Shown: in pieces, positions 36,179 to 50,400 of the stretch
Layout: each line of letters begins with the position of its first letter
Numbering within the stretch: the first letter of the stretch is position 1
NCBI RefSeq assembly: GCF_036711975.1
Contig: NC_091967.1
Coordinates: forward strand, 18,910,001 to 18,974,000
Reading direction: 5' to 3'
From: Onthophagus taurus
Lineage: Eukaryota; Arthropoda; Insecta; Coleoptera; Scarabaeidae
DNA: 64,000 nucleotides
Program-made: the position numbers and the translations under genes
The notes under the pieces: generated by a model
The model's database searches: none
What the model saw: only the letters and a program-made list of their open reading frames with translations
Told to the model about the DNA's origin: nothing

Positions 36179-38577
36179 TTATATAAGTTTTTCAGCTATT
36201 TTCGGATTCTTAGCGTTCGAATACATTTCAATTTCACGACAATTATCGAACAATCTTCCACTGACACCTTCCAATTTATCGGATAACGCAACATAAATCG
36301 ATGTTTGAGCACCTTCTAAAGGAGTCTATAAAAAAATTGATATTTCACAATTAAATTTCTTAAATTAAAACTTACTAAAAAATACAATTTGGACACAAAT
36401 TGAAAAAATGTCTTCAAAAATGGAAATCTTATCAAAAAATCGGTATCAACAGCTCCTGGATGTAAAGTGTTGGTGACGACTTTCGTACCACTCAATCGTT
36501 TTGCTAATTCGATTGTAAATAAAATGTTACACAATTTCGTGCTTTTGTACATATAAAAGGTGGATTTAGCTTCTTTTGGGTGTTTATTTAAGTCGTTCAA
36601 ATCGATTTTACCGGCTAAATGACCGGCTTTCGAAGCCACATTTACAATTCTACTTGACCCCGATTTCTTTAATTTATCCAAAAGTAAATGAGTAAGAAGA
36701 AACGGTCCGACGTGATTCGTTTGTAAAATTACTAGTAACCCATCGTCGGTAAATTTATTTTCAAAACCAATTCCACCAGCGTTATTTACCAAAATATCCA
36801 GTCTATCTTCGGTTTGATTAAAATCGCGAGCAAAATCTCTTATCGATTTAAAGGAAGATAAATCAAGATGTTTGAAGATCACGTTTTCATTTTTCGTTTC
36901 TTTTTTAATGTTGTAAATTGCTGCTTCAGCTCTTTCTTTACTTCTACAAGCTAATATCACCTTACAACCTCTTTTTGCAAAATCTAAAGCTGTCATATAA
37001 CCAATTCCTAGAAATTATTTGTATTGTTAGTAATTAATAGAATTCATATTAAATAATCAAAAATAAAAATATACATAAAGTGGGGCAATCAAACTGCACT
37101 TTCATAGGAAACCTAACCGTACTACAGATACAAATTTCCATGCTTTATGATGTGGTCTTGATGGTTATATTCGTATCATTAGTGATCTCTTCAACTTGCA
37201 AAATGATTTGATTTTTAAATTTGGAGCGTAAACTTGGATGTACAACCACTTAATGATACTCACAGCTAAGTTACCTAAACCCTAGTGCCAGGACAGTATT
37301 TAACAAAGCTTTAAATATTAATTAATTGAAGCTCCTACTACAATAAACTGGTTTAGAAACTACTACAATGATGTCTCTTGCTTGGAGAAGTATTTAAGCT
37401 ATATCTTTAAGGTGGTGATCAATGGCTGCCTGTAAGATGTGTGTTGTCGAGCTTCACATTAAACAACCTAATAAAGCAACTTAGTGTGGTCTATTTTATT
37501 TTTGACAAGATATAGATAGTTCTTCATATAATTACAAAATGATGTGTCAAACAATATCTCTCTTCTAACACAACATGCTATGCTACACTCAACTTGCCTA
37601 CCAAGAAGTTAGCTTGGCATCAATACGTGGAAACTAAACCATATAAGTTTTGTGCCTTAGGATGCGGCTGGAAGGATGTGGAATCTGTTTTTCAAGATCG
37701 CTCTTTGGACTTACACGCCCATAATTGTCAGAATATTCACTTACGGAGAGTAGCCTGGTGGTAGACTTTGCTAACATTTTTGTAAAATCTGTGTAATTAA
37801 ATCTAGTAATTAATTCCAAGATAAACTCAATCTATCTCAAACATAATTAGTAATATAGTACAAAATGTTCATAAATATAATAAACGTTCCAAGTCAAGTC
37901 CGTTACCTTTCCGAACCATTCCAAATAAAAATTCTTGTTTACTTGTGTGATATTGTGTTGTGAAACTCAAGGTCTACTACTCAATAAAGAAAAACTTGTT
38001 AATTTAAAATAATCATTTGGTTGGGTATTCCATTTACCAGTATTTTATAAAAAATGTAAACGATGAAAATTATAATCAATTTATTTTCTGTACTTTTTTA
38101 CTGGTTTATTAGTCTTTAAATTCAGCTTAACATGTTTCGACTACACATGTTACGACTTCAGTTAACTTTACTTTACATTCTTTTTTTGTTAATTTTATGC
38201 TAACAATATTAAGGTTGTCTCGAGATCTTTAAATAAAGTATACCCGCTTGAGTCATCGATTAATGGTATTTAGATACTGTTTCAGTATATAAATAGGTTG
38301 TGATGTAATTGGCAGATCGATTATAACGCATATCTAATTTTTATAATACGTGAAAAAAGGTTTACATTTAATAATCGTTTGACTGTCACAACTTTGTTTA
38401 TAATTTTTGTATGCATAAATTTAAAATAAATGTTCCTACCTGTATTAGAACCGGTAATAATAGCAGTTTTACCAACAAGACATAACATCCATTATGTCTA
38501 ATACGAAGTTTTAAAATTATTTTTAAAATAACAGCCACAATAGTTATAATAAATAAGTAACAAAATAAACAGCTCAT
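36179..38577 (-). CDS. Short-chain dehydrogenase copy 4, frameshifted exon 1 and shortened C-terminus
   Basis: Exon 1 is 38577-38440, a fused exon 2+3 is 37007-36376, and exon 4 is 36325-36179. Motifs are kept: TGSNTG split over the exon 1/2 junction, NNAG (DILVNNAGGIGF), active site YKSTK, LHPGAVDTD. Exon 1 is 138 nt where copy 1 has 142, and comparison with copy 3 shows a 4 nt loss near 38,482, so the anchor (MSCLFCYLFIITIVAVILK) is out of frame with the rest. An internal ATG at 38488 (MLCLVGKTAIITG) would give an in-frame protein of 275 residues without the anchor. The intron between exons 2 and 3 is absent. The last ~14 residues seen in copies 1-3 are replaced by a stop within AT repeats. 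It could be a young pseudogene or a soluble form. Confidence 0.7.
37030..38430. other. Long intron 1 of SDR copy 4: nothing recognised
   Basis: About 1.4 kb of AT-rich intron sequence. No open frame of note. Confidence 0.45.
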
Positions 38578-38599
38578 GTTTCTTTTTCAACGAAAACAC

Positions 38600-40100
38600 A
38601 GCTCTTGTTAATAAGATAATTTGGAGTGAGCCCGATAAAAAAAAAAGTAGCACAGATAGATAAATATTTTCAAATTTGTAGTATAAAGTAGAGAGGGGGC
38701 GAAAAAATTGCTCGTATCTCTGAGTAGTAGCTAATGCGCTTGCGTGAATGATGTATACTGAAGATTGCCTCGATCTTATAGGTACTCCAGTGTGCAATCA
38801 ATGATTTAAGTTTAATTGTTATCGTCATGGTGACAATTAGAAAATCGTTTTTGTTGTTATGACATTGCTAATTAAGTTATCTATCGTGGAACTTTTACAG
38901 CATAGTAATACAAATTAACATTTACTTGACCTATTTTATGTCTAAAACTAAGATATAGAGAAAGTTTGAATTTTTAAAAAATTCGATTTTGTTAAGGTGG
39001 AAACTATTAGACCAATTTAAGATCGGGATTTAGAACATTTACATATAGCAAAAAAAAACAAAAATCAAGACAATTGTGCCCAAAAAAAAAAGAAGCAAAA
39101 TAGAAATAATTCAAATTTCAAATTATTAAACTGTTTACAATTTAATCTACACTCTAAAGTTCCTGCTAAAGACATTTGTAAGTTATATGATGAACTCATA
39201 CATAAAATAAAAAGTGAATAAGAGTCAGAGAGAAGAAAGGTCATAGAAGTACAAATTAAATTGCATTTAGCTCCCGCAGAATAACCTAGGAGTCTTCTTA
39301 AAGACGACAGTAATGTAACGTTTAATTAAAGTTACATTTGCACTTTTGATTTGGAAAAATACAAAAGAAATTTTTACATACTTGTGTATACGTTACCAAA
39401 TATACAGTTTTGGTATTTACTGCTTCAATGGTTCTAAGTAGTGACTATAAGTATGCTTGGAATGAGAGTGAAGGAGGCAGAGGTTTACAGGATTCTATCT
39501 TGAACACAGAAATACAGACAGCTTGTTCTTTACAATCTGAATGACCCAAACATTCAACACTGCTTCAACTCAACGATCGTCCACCATCAGTTTTTTTAGT
39601 TAGAATAATACATTGTCGGAGTGTCCCCCAAATGCCAGTTTTCCGGTCAAACAGATGCAGAGGTGTGTTAAGTCACATTTTTGCGAAATTAAACTGCACA
39701 TTAACTGCCACTTTTTTTTTAATTATTGTAATTTGCCAAGTGAGGTACGTTAAGATTAAAAATCCCCAAGTGGGCATCGTGGCAGCTAATGGGTTAAGTT
39801 CATTACCTTAGGGTTAGAGTTTGTGACTTAACATACCTTACCTCTGAGGAGCTGATATGTAATATATACTTTAACTTAACTTGCAGATGGGGAAGATCGA
39901 GGTCCAAGTTTCTTGGATAGGAATTGTCGTGGTTCATTAGTTGCATCTTCGATAACGTTGATTAATTCGAGTATTAAAAATACAATAAAATTTGTAACAG
40001 TTTTGAAAAAGAGTCATACAAAAATGATACACTACCATTGAGTATTTGGACACCCATGCAAATGCTCTCCGCCGTTTAATGTGTATTAACAACATTGGTT
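38600..40100. other. Intergenic DNA upstream of the SDR cluster
   Basis: AT-rich with no recognisable gene. Confidence 0.4.
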
Positions 40101-40107
40101 TTATTCG

Positions 40108-40740
40108 CATGCAAGATGCCACGCAATACAGAGTTATCAGATTTCGTGAAAGGTGTAATCGTCGGGTATCACAGAAATAGAGCACTTACATCTATCAAGT
40201 TGAATTATTGAGTGATGATGTGAGTGACGATTAATATTTTGTAAAACATGTTTACAGTGGACCGTAGATCAGTGAAAACAGATACTCTGGTTCACCTCAA
40301 TGTCAGCCTCGAGAACACCTCCTGTCCGAATGCACTGTGCGACCAGTACAATTCAGCGGAGGTGGGATTATGATGTGAGGATGTTTTATTTAGGACTTTT
40401 TTCTCAATTTATGGTAAGCTCAACGCCGACGCCTACTGCACAATTTTAGATAACAATGTGCTTCTTACGTTATGGCAATTTTAGGGAGTAAAGCTATGTT
40501 ACTTTCAGGACATTAACGCCAGCTGTCATGTTGCAAGGTCCATTATCGATGGGTACGGTGCTAATGAAGTTACCTGAATGGACTGGCCTGCCCAGAGCCT
40601 TAATCTGAACAGCATCAAGAATCTCTGGGACAAATTGTATCGCTGATTTAAGGGGTGAAACAATCGACCAAAATCGATGAAAGAACTTAAGTGTCTTCTC
40701 CAAGCCGAGTAGAAGGAAATACTAGTACCCATTATATTAG
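40108..40740 (+). pseudogene. Tc1-type transposase pseudogene, internally deleted
   Basis: Starts with MPRNTELSDFVKGVIVGYHR (Tc1 N-terminal helix-turn-helix). It then jumps to the catalytic part: GGGIMM, stop, GCF; LNADAYCTILDNNVLLTLW; FQDINASCHVA; DWPAQSLNLNSIKNLWDKLY. Several stops and a missing central part show it is dead. The 'DWPAQS.DLNPIENLWD' block is diagnostic of Tc1-like elements. Confidence 0.8.
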
Positions 40741-40899
40741 GACTTATGAAGGCATGCCACGGAGGATTGAGGCTGTAATTGCCGCAGTTGCAAGCTCTAA
40801 TGTACTGAATATGAGTTTTAATAGTTCGTTTTACGATAGTCACACTTATTCGCCAATCCATCATATTTACTTTCTGCACCTTTGAACTAGTGACGCTTG

Positions 40900-41420
40900 C
40901 TTCGAAACTAACTTATGTTGCCTATGTGTGTCAGGCTGCTCTTCGACGACATTGAATATATCATTCAAGCACAGAATTTTGCCATGATTCCCCGTATGCC
41001 AGTACCATATCCATAAGTTCTTCGTTAAAAAAAGTGTGCGCCATAATTTTTATAAATTTTAAATGTGACGACACAATGTAAATGTCAGAATGACACAACC
41101 GAACTTAAACAATTGTTTTCAAATTTGTAACTGTTTATCGCCATAGTAATTTCTATGTATTCTTAGTTTGAAAGTAAATTTCACGGATATTTAGGAAACT
41201 AAAAAACTTTTGTTACAATTTGCTACAAAAGAGTGTAACCGTTTAAAAACAGAACGAAAATGGCCTTACTCGTTTTACAAGTTTAGATCCTTAAAGTCTT
41301 TTACGGATTAAAGAAGCTTTAACCATACATGAGGGAATTTATTTGTACCATCAAAGTTCATTCCTCTTTGAAACCAGATTCCATCCCGTTTAATTCATGT
41401 TTCAGCCTTCCCACGATTAC
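40900..41420. other. Spacer and upstream region of the vWD-domain gene
   Basis: Nothing assignable apart from the TATA box at 41429-41436. Confidence 0.4.
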
Positions 41421-41428
41421 TACCTACA

Positions 41429-41436
41429 TATAAAAG
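41429..41436 (+). promoter_or_regulatory. TATA box of the vWD-domain gene
   Basis: TATAAAAG lies 32 bp before the ATG at 41468. With the usual ~30 bp TATA-to-start distance, transcription would begin about 10 nt before the start codon, so the leader would be very short. Confidence 0.6.
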
Positions 41437-41467
41437 CTCGTTTTTCGCATAGACACCATTCCGCAAA

Positions 41468-44400
41468 ATGATACCGAATGTTTATCTGTTCCTTGTAATT
41501 CTAATATTTTTTAGTGTTGAATCCCAATCTCAATGTAATCGAGATGTAAGTATTTTTTGAAAAATAAAGATTTAAAATTATTGAATATATTAATATATTT
41601 ATTGTTGATTTTAGCCTACTACCAACTGTGTAGTTTATGATGGTTTGCACTTAAAAATCTTTGATGGATCACTTTTGAGTTATGATTCAAAGTGTGGGTA
41701 CACTCTTGTTTCGATCAATTCAAAAGGAACTAATTTGGAAATAAATCTTCTTCAAAATGTACAAACTTTACAAGTAAAGTATGCCGAGCATGTCTACGAT
41801 GTTAAAATTACAGGTAATCAATAAGATTTTTAATCAAAAACAATTGATCTCAACATGACACAAATTTATAATTTAAACCTCAATTTGTGTCACGTTAAGT
41901 TAGTAAATTATAAAAGAATTTCAGAAACTAAAATTGCTATTAATTTTTTAGGTGCAGCAATTGAAGTTAAAATAGATGGAAATGTACAAAGTATTCCTCA
42001 TGATTTGTCTGGAGTGTCCATTAGTAAACCAGGAGCTATGGTTGTTGTGGAAATTAAAGATTTGGGATTAAAAATACGATACGATGGAAGGGTAATAATA
42101 TTTTTTATGACATAGTACATTTTAGTATATTTTTCAACATAGTTAGATTTGTAAATTAGTTGTGCCATAAAATTATTGTGTCCCAATAGTGAGTGCTTCA
42201 AGAACATTGTTGTTTTTCGCCAATATCAGATTCCTTATTTTCAAACTTGTGTTGTACTACTTTTCTTATTATTGATTAAACTGTGCTGCTCTTTTTGCTA
42301 CTACATTAAGTTTTTCTCTAGATTTTCAAAGGTGTCGGAATATAATGTCACATAAAATTTTTTCTGAACGGTTCAAGTTGTATATGCCGACGTGGGTCAA
42401 GAACCAGATGTGTTATAATCTTCACAATTGTACTTTGTTATTATAGTGGATATGTGTTAGTATTTTAGGCTAAACTAATTTTTCTTAGTCCAAACCAGTT
42501 TGTTCAACACGTGTTGAGTTCAACTAGTTTATATTAGGAAAAACTAGATTGCCAAAGTGGAAAATGTTTTGGAAATGTTTGACTGAAGGCACTACTTCCG
42601 AAAATACCTTCCCAGATTCTCTTGGTCGACTATCGGGATTTCCTCTGATTCTTCGAACGATCTACATCTTATTGCAAAAGTTTAGGCATTGGCGTAGCCG
42701 TGCTTTTTAAATGTTTTTTATGACATATCTGCGATATATATTATTATGACTTAATATGCCAAATCGCTCTTGAGGTTTGTTGGTGAACTCACATAGGACT
42801 CCATGACAAGGACTTGGAATGTTCTGTTATTCATATTATTTAGCAGGCGAGCTGTTAATTTAAAATTTTCAATAAAATGTTGTAGGCAGACGTCAGATCA
42901 ATGATTGCAGCCGAAGTTTAGAGCTTTCATTGGAATCCCGACTCAATTTAAATTGACGCAGCTTCGTTTTGGCCTAAAAGCTGCCAAATACTTTCTAAAG
43001 TTGCGTAAATACCTTATAAATTATCAATAACAAATACTTACTATCGTGGATGATTAATATAGTAGTCCATCGCTACTTAAATACTTCTATGTACCTAACA
43101 AATGTTTTTTTTACTCGTCAACCTTGTAGTCAAGCAACGTTCAATGTGTTAAAAGGAAAAAATGCAACGTGTTCTCCGTTTCTAACCTGTCGATCGTACA
43201 TAACCAGTTTTTGAAGTGTCTGGTAGTCTCGAGATGTGTTGCCCGAAAGGTCACCGTCCTGTTTCTCCTTCATTTCTTTTATACTATTTACATAATGTTC
43301 TGCTGCTTATCTGTAATGGAGCAGAGTGCGTCGACTTTGTAGGATACAACAACGCCTTTACACCTGTTCCACAATCTCCTCAGATCTGTCCTTTTCATTT
43401 TAAGCTTTTCATTCCGAAATATGTACGTTATAAGCGTTTGCCTGTGGAAAAAGAAACTTTATACGACGTCAAGTTCGCACTTTTTATGTAATATTTTGTT
43501 CTATCAATTTGTAATTACGCGTTGAAACACAGATGATATGAGTGAAATTGTTTCAGTTTTCAGTCGTAATATTATGTTCATAATAAATAGTTGACATGAG
43601 CATATCTTAACCACATATACTAATAAATAGAATTATTTGTCAACTGCGCAAAAATGTAATCTAGATTGCACATCAGATTTTCACAAAGTGATATAATGTT
43701 GTACATTTAACACGTTTTAATCCACATAAAAAAAGCGATAGGTAACTTTACTTTTGGCAACATTGTTCTTAACATTGCTTTAAGCTTTTTTCCGCCACAT
43801 TCATGACCTTGACCTCATTGCAAATCGATACTTTACATTTCCTTAAATTGACGCAAAAATTTTTATTTGCAGACTGCAGAAGTTATTCAACGGAATCAAT
43901 TTAATGATCGTGCAATGTTGGGAATGTGCGGAAATAATGATGGATGCAGTGGAAATGATATGGTAATGAAGAATGGTGGAATTGCTGGAAATAATCTTCA
44001 ATTTGCTGATAGCTGGAGTATAGGTAAGACTTTTTGTTGTTAATCAACAAATCTATAACTACATACAACCATCAAAAAAATTATTAAAATAGTTACGACA
44101 AAATTCGAATCATTTTCGTCTCATTGCAACGGTATTTTAAACTGCATCATTAGCTTATTCGGAAGTAAAAACGATCATATCTTAAGTAATCATTAATTTA
44201 GAAATAGTCAAGAATTCAACAGTTGTTTTTCTCAATTTATTTTTATTCTTGATATCACTTTGGTTGAATTCTTGATTTCTACACGCATATACAATTTTTA
44301 TTGTTTCTTCTTTTCTAATTTATGTTTCAGGTGGATGTAGATCTGGAAATTATCTTAATAGTTGTGGAACTAATCGTCATTTTTACACACAAGCCCAAAA

Positions 44401-47400
44401 TTTTTGTAATGATCTATTTAACGATCAGAAATTTACAAAATGCAGTGTAATATATTAATTTCAAATTTGTGATATCAAAAATTATTTTTATTGTGATTAT
44501 TTTTTAGGCATTCAACTCCCAATTTATGAATATTTGTACATCAAATTATTGTAATTGTAAATTGGCAAATAGAAATGATTGCATGTGTGATATGCTGGAC
44601 GTCTACGCTAGAACCTGTCAAATTAAAACCAACGATATTATTAGTTGGAGAAATTCAACACTTTGTCGTAAGTTGTTCTTTTTTTCTTTTCAAGTAGTGC
44701 AATCATAATAATTATTTTATAGCAATTAACTGTAGAAATCAAGAACAACAATACATGACTTGCGCTCCTAATAAACGGCAATTATCGTGCAATGAAATAG
44801 AAACAGATACTTCAAATTTGGATTGCGAGGAAGGCTGTTATTGTCCTAAGGGATTACGTTTACAGGAGGATAGATGCCTATTTGTCGAAGAGTGTGATTG
44901 TTACTACAACAACGTAGCATACAAATCTGGAACATCAATAGCTCAAGAATGCAATATGTGCACTTGTAGAAAAGGACAATGGATGTGTACAACTGTAACC
45001 AGCAAGTTGTTTGAATGTGGTACAGTTTTTAGCAAAGTTTTATTTTTAGAAAACCTGTCAAGTTGAAGCCAGTTGCTATGCTGATCCACATTACACGACT
45101 TTTGATGGTAAAAAATACGACTTTATGGGAAAATGTATGTATTATGTGGTGCGAGGAAATGGATTTGATGTTATTTGCGATCATTATATTATATGGAATG
45201 GAGCATTTGTTGTAAGTATATCATCTTTTTCAATAAATTGTAGTAAACTCGATTATGCTAACAAAATAATTTATTCTTTTATGTAGAAAGATGAAAAATC
45301 ATCTATACCATCATATTGCGCAAAAGTTATTGTACAACTAAGAGACCACATCATTGAATTGGAACAGGGTCGCAAACTAAAATTAAATGGCTTCAGACTT
45401 GAACGATTACCTTTTAATTCTCCATTATTCCGAATTACCGAACCGAGTAGTCAATTAGTCTCAGGTATTAAATTTTATACTTTTTATATCAAAATTAATT
45501 TTAATAATTAATTTTCAATTTTAGTTTCATTAAGAAATAACGTTGATGTTAATTTTAATGGTGATTCTTGGCTCATCGTTAAAATACCTACCACAATGAT
45601 AGGAAGAGTGAGCGGATTATTTGGAACTTACACAAAATCGCAAGCTGATGATTTCCTAATGGCTAATGGTTCTCTTACGACTGATCCGAATTTGTTTGGC
45701 CATTCTTGGAAAGTCCCCGGAAGCTGTGCAAATGAATATACAGGACCAGTATATCATCCATGTAGCATAAATCCAGAAAATCGCGAGAAAGCTGAACAAG
45801 CTTGTGCTCCATTAAAAAGTAATCTATTCGCAGATTGTCTTGAAGATATTGAGACAAATTACGAAAATTGCGTTTATGATGGCTGCGAATGCGTCGATAA
45901 AGTAATCATTTTAATTTAATTAACTTAATCTTATATATCTTACATTTACCATAAAATTATAGATAAAAACTTGCGTTTGCAATTTCTACGCGTTACAAGC
46001 AGCGAAATGTGCTGCGAAAGGCAAACCGGTGGATTGGCGAAAAACAATCACTCAATGCCAAGTTCAATGTCCCGCAGGGCAAACGTACCAAACATGTGAG
46101 AATTCTTGCACTCGCACCTGCGATGATATTAGCACCAATTCACCATGCGAGTCGTCTTGCCTTGAAGGTTGTAATTGTCCAGAAGGACAAACATTAAATG
46201 AAAAAAATCAATGCATTCCAATTAATAAGTGTACTTGTCTTTGGAAAGATGGAAGATACAATCCTGAAACGACCTTTATAAACGGCGAAAATAAATGGTA
46301 ATTCATTATCAGAAATTTCATTCAAAATATTTTTGTAAATATGAAACTTTTTTAGCACTTGCTCTAATGCTAAATGGAATATAACAACTACTACTGCAGA
46401 TGATAAATTGAAATACCCGGACTTAAAGGACCTAAAGAAACGATGCAATGCGGATGATTTTATGACTTATACAGGCTGTAAACGAGTGAAAAGTGTGATT
46501 TGCCTGGTAATAACAAATTTAATTGCTTTCTAAATCCGAAAATATGTGCAAGAAAAAAGAGTGCACTTAAACTAAATTAGTTTTGATGCTATAACAGTTC
46601 GTGATGTTTAGTTTTTTTCAATTTTCTTGGTTACTGAGTATTGTCCGGGAGCTGAATGGGCTCAACGTTTGTATATCACAGCAGTATATTTTCATGCTTC
46701 ACTCCGATATGTTGAGTTACTTGGCAGACCCGTTTCATTACGAGTTTCATTTTTGAATTTCATACTCTGCCATTCCGCGCTCTGCTCAATAATTATGTGG
46801 AGTGAATTGATAAGATGGATATTGACTTTCATCACTCCATGTAATAAATGTAAATAATAGCATATTTTCGGACATAAATAAATTTCAGAGTTTACTAATT
46901 TAATAATTATTTTTAAGTTGCATAAATTATTTAATATATGGAAACATCTCAATGAGGATTCAAATTATAATAATTGTCAAAGTGGATGTCAATGTTCCGA
47001 AGGATTTGTTTTTGATGAAGAATTAAATACTTGTGTTAGACGCGAAGATTGTCCGTGCATGTATAAAGGAATTAGTTATGCGGATAAAACAACAAGAAAT
47101 GATAGAAATCAAACCTGGTAAGGATTTGTTATAATTTATTCCTTTTTACAAAGCTTTAATTAGATCTACTATTTCTAATAATTTACCTAATCTTTATTTT
47201 AGTGTTTGCAAAGATGGATTTTGGGCTTGTAATCCATCAGCAGATCATTGGGAAAAATGTAGCATTTGGAATAACGTTCATATAAGAACTTTTGATGCAA
47301 CAGTATATTCTTTTAAAGGAAACTGCGAATATACACTTTTCGAACATTCACTTCCAACTGGTGGAGTATTTAGAGTAACAGTAACGGTATGTTAATTTAT

Positions 47401-50400
47401 CTTATAGTAATCTTAAATAATACTACTATTACTATCATACCGATTTTAGACGGCACAATGTAATGTTGGTTCATGTATTAAGAGTGCTAAAATTTATTAC
47501 AAAGATACAACGGGTCGTGAAGATATTGTAACATTTGTAGTTGGTCAAGAATTCGTTCCACCTGGTTTGTTAGCGAGTCTTGTTATTACAGATTTAGATC
47601 TTTCTGTTATGGTTGATGTTATTGGAATGGGAATAAGAGTTGTTTGGAATAAAGGAGGTTGGTTACATGTACATGTTTCTAGAGTTTGGGTTACATGGGT
47701 ATGTATAATTCACTTTCTTTTTCACAATAAATAAAAATAAACATTTCAGAATCATGTTGGGTTATGTGGAAAATACGATGATAATCCCAATAATGATTTG
47801 ACAACTCCAAACAATCAGAATGATGTTACGGAGTTGGTTGATTATTATAGAGTTGATAAATCATGTCCTGGTTGTACTCAATTGAAAGAAGTAAATTTAA
47901 TGCCTATAGAAAACCCATGCGAAATTTTATATAGTAATGTTTTTAAAACATGTCGGTTCCTAACACCCGTTAATGAGTACTATAATAGATGCTTAATTGA
48001 TGCTAGTTTACAATTACTTATACCAGAAAATCAACGTTATAATTATTATTGTCAAACATTATCGGCCTACGCCCAAGAATGTAATGATGTTGATGAACCC
48101 ATCGAGTGGAGAACAAACGATATTTGTCGTGAGTTAATTGATTTATTATTTTTATATATTATATTAATTTATAATTAAATAATGTTCTGATTTAGCGTAT
48201 AACTGTAAACCTAACAAAGCGTATTATCCATGTGAAACACCTTGTCCCAAGGATACTTGCGAAAAAGATAATAATTGTCCAGATAGATTATGTTCAGAAG
48301 CTTGCAATGTTTCACCTTGCCCATTTAATTCAATTTATAAAGACTCGACATACACACAATGCGTACCTAAAGATCAATGTGGATCTCAGGTAACTGCAAC
48401 AGTAGAAGGCCATTGTATGGGTGATCCCCACTGTACCACTTTTGATGGTAAATATTACGATTTCATGGGGAAATGTATGTATTATTTAGTCCGTGGAAAT
48501 GGATTTGATGTTATATGCGATACTTATATATGGAACGGAGCGTATATTGTGCGTAAAATATCTTTTTAAAATAAATAAGATTTTAATTAATTTCATTTGT
48601 AATAAATACATTGCTTAATTAATTACAGAAAGATGTTAAATCAACGGCACCGTCATTTTGCGCAAAAGTTTTTATAATAACTCAAGGACATAATATTGAA
48701 TTAGAACAAAAACTTAATGTTGCAGTAGATGGTCAAAAACTTGATTGGTTACCTTACATAACTCAAGATTTCAGTGTTATTCAAACGAGCAGCGAACAAA
48801 TAACTGGTATATTTATGATATTATTTATATTTTTCTATTTAGCTATCTTTTCTTTTTTTAGTTTCCTTGAAAAATTCCGTTGTGGTTCTTTGGAATGGCA
48901 ACTCATATGTTATTGTTCGGATTCCTGTAACTATGATAGGGCAAGTAAAGGTAATTAAAAACAAATCGATTTATAAAGAATTTTCAATATTAACTGTTAA
49001 TATGCATTGAAAGCTGCTGTTAAGGTGTATTTTCTAATCCCTAGTATGTTTATGAATTTTGTTAACTGCCACTTAAAGTTTCTCCACAGTTTTCACTTGA
49101 GTTGAATCTTTTACCATAATAACTATATTATCAGCGAAAGTTGCATGTACTTTTGAATTTGGAACATCTATGGTATACAGTAGATAAAGGAATGGTCCTA
49201 AGACACTGCCTTGTAGAACTTCAATCAAGATTGGTTTGAATGTTAAGCATCCCCCTTCATGTGATAGTCTATACTTTCTAGCAGAAAGATATGCTTTCAT
49301 TAGTTGATTGTACACCCTATCAAACACCTTAAAAACATTCAGAAAAACTGCAGCACAATATTTTAGCCACAACCAATCGTCTGAGTAGTCTCTTAATAAC
49401 GGTTGTTGTTCAATACTCTTGATCTATTATAGAATGGCGATTACAAAATCCAAACTGTAAAGCTGGTAATCTTTCTTACAATTTGCAAATGGCAGGTAAC
49501 AGCAAGATATACTTGTATGATCAAATTTGCTCAGCTGGTTTGTCAGTTTTTTGAGCATAATCATCTGTGCTATCTTAAAACATTGCAAGCATACTTCAGT
49601 CTCAAGCAAGCATTAAAAAAGTATACCAACATGATGATTGCATTTCTTCTCTATGAGGTGAAATTTCGTCAATTCCAGGATCTTATTAGGATGAGTGTTG
49701 TTATCGATATCCAGGGCAACTTCCATTGGTGAAACCAGCTTAGAGTTATTTTTGATTTATCATTTTGTTAAAATATACTTCAGCTAATCGTCGAGTTTTT
49801 CACCAGTAGTATACATATCGTCATAAACTTATTTTAAGCAAATTTTTTCCAAAAGTCTTCATTTTAGTATAAAGAGCTGAAATCTTGCTGTATCTAGGGT
49901 CTTTTGGGAACATACACTAAAACTCAAGATGACGATTTCTTAATGCCAAATGATATAGTTACAAATGATCCAAATATCTTTGGAAATTCTTGGAAAGTAC
50001 CAGGTAGTTGCGAAGGTGAATACACAGGGCCAGTGCATCATCCGTGTAGCATCAATCCAGATAAAAAAGTTCAAGCAGAAAGTGGTTGTGCAGCACTTAA
50101 AAGTAACTTATTCGCAAGTATGTATTTTATTAGAAAATTCTTTTACAAAATTCATATAAAACTGATTATAATTTTAGATTGTCTCGAAAATGTAAACGAA
50201 GTTTATGAAAACTGTCTATACGATAGCTGCCAATGCACAAATGAAGTATGTTAAAATTACAATTAATTTAATCCAACTCAATTTCTTTTTGTAGCAATCT
50301 ACTTGTGTTTGTGAATTTTATTCATCTCAAGGAAATAAATGTGCGGCTAAAGGAAAATACGTCGATTGGCGTAAAAATGTAACCGAATGTTCCATTAAGT

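Noticed and set aside
43216-43491. 91-residue plus-strand frame in vWD-gene intron 3
   Set aside because: No domain, no splice support, and the flanking vWD exons join in phase without it.
46627-46857. Plus-strand frame in the intron between vWD exons 12 and 13
   Set aside because: No cysteine pattern like the gene's domains, and the exons on either side are complete in phase without it.
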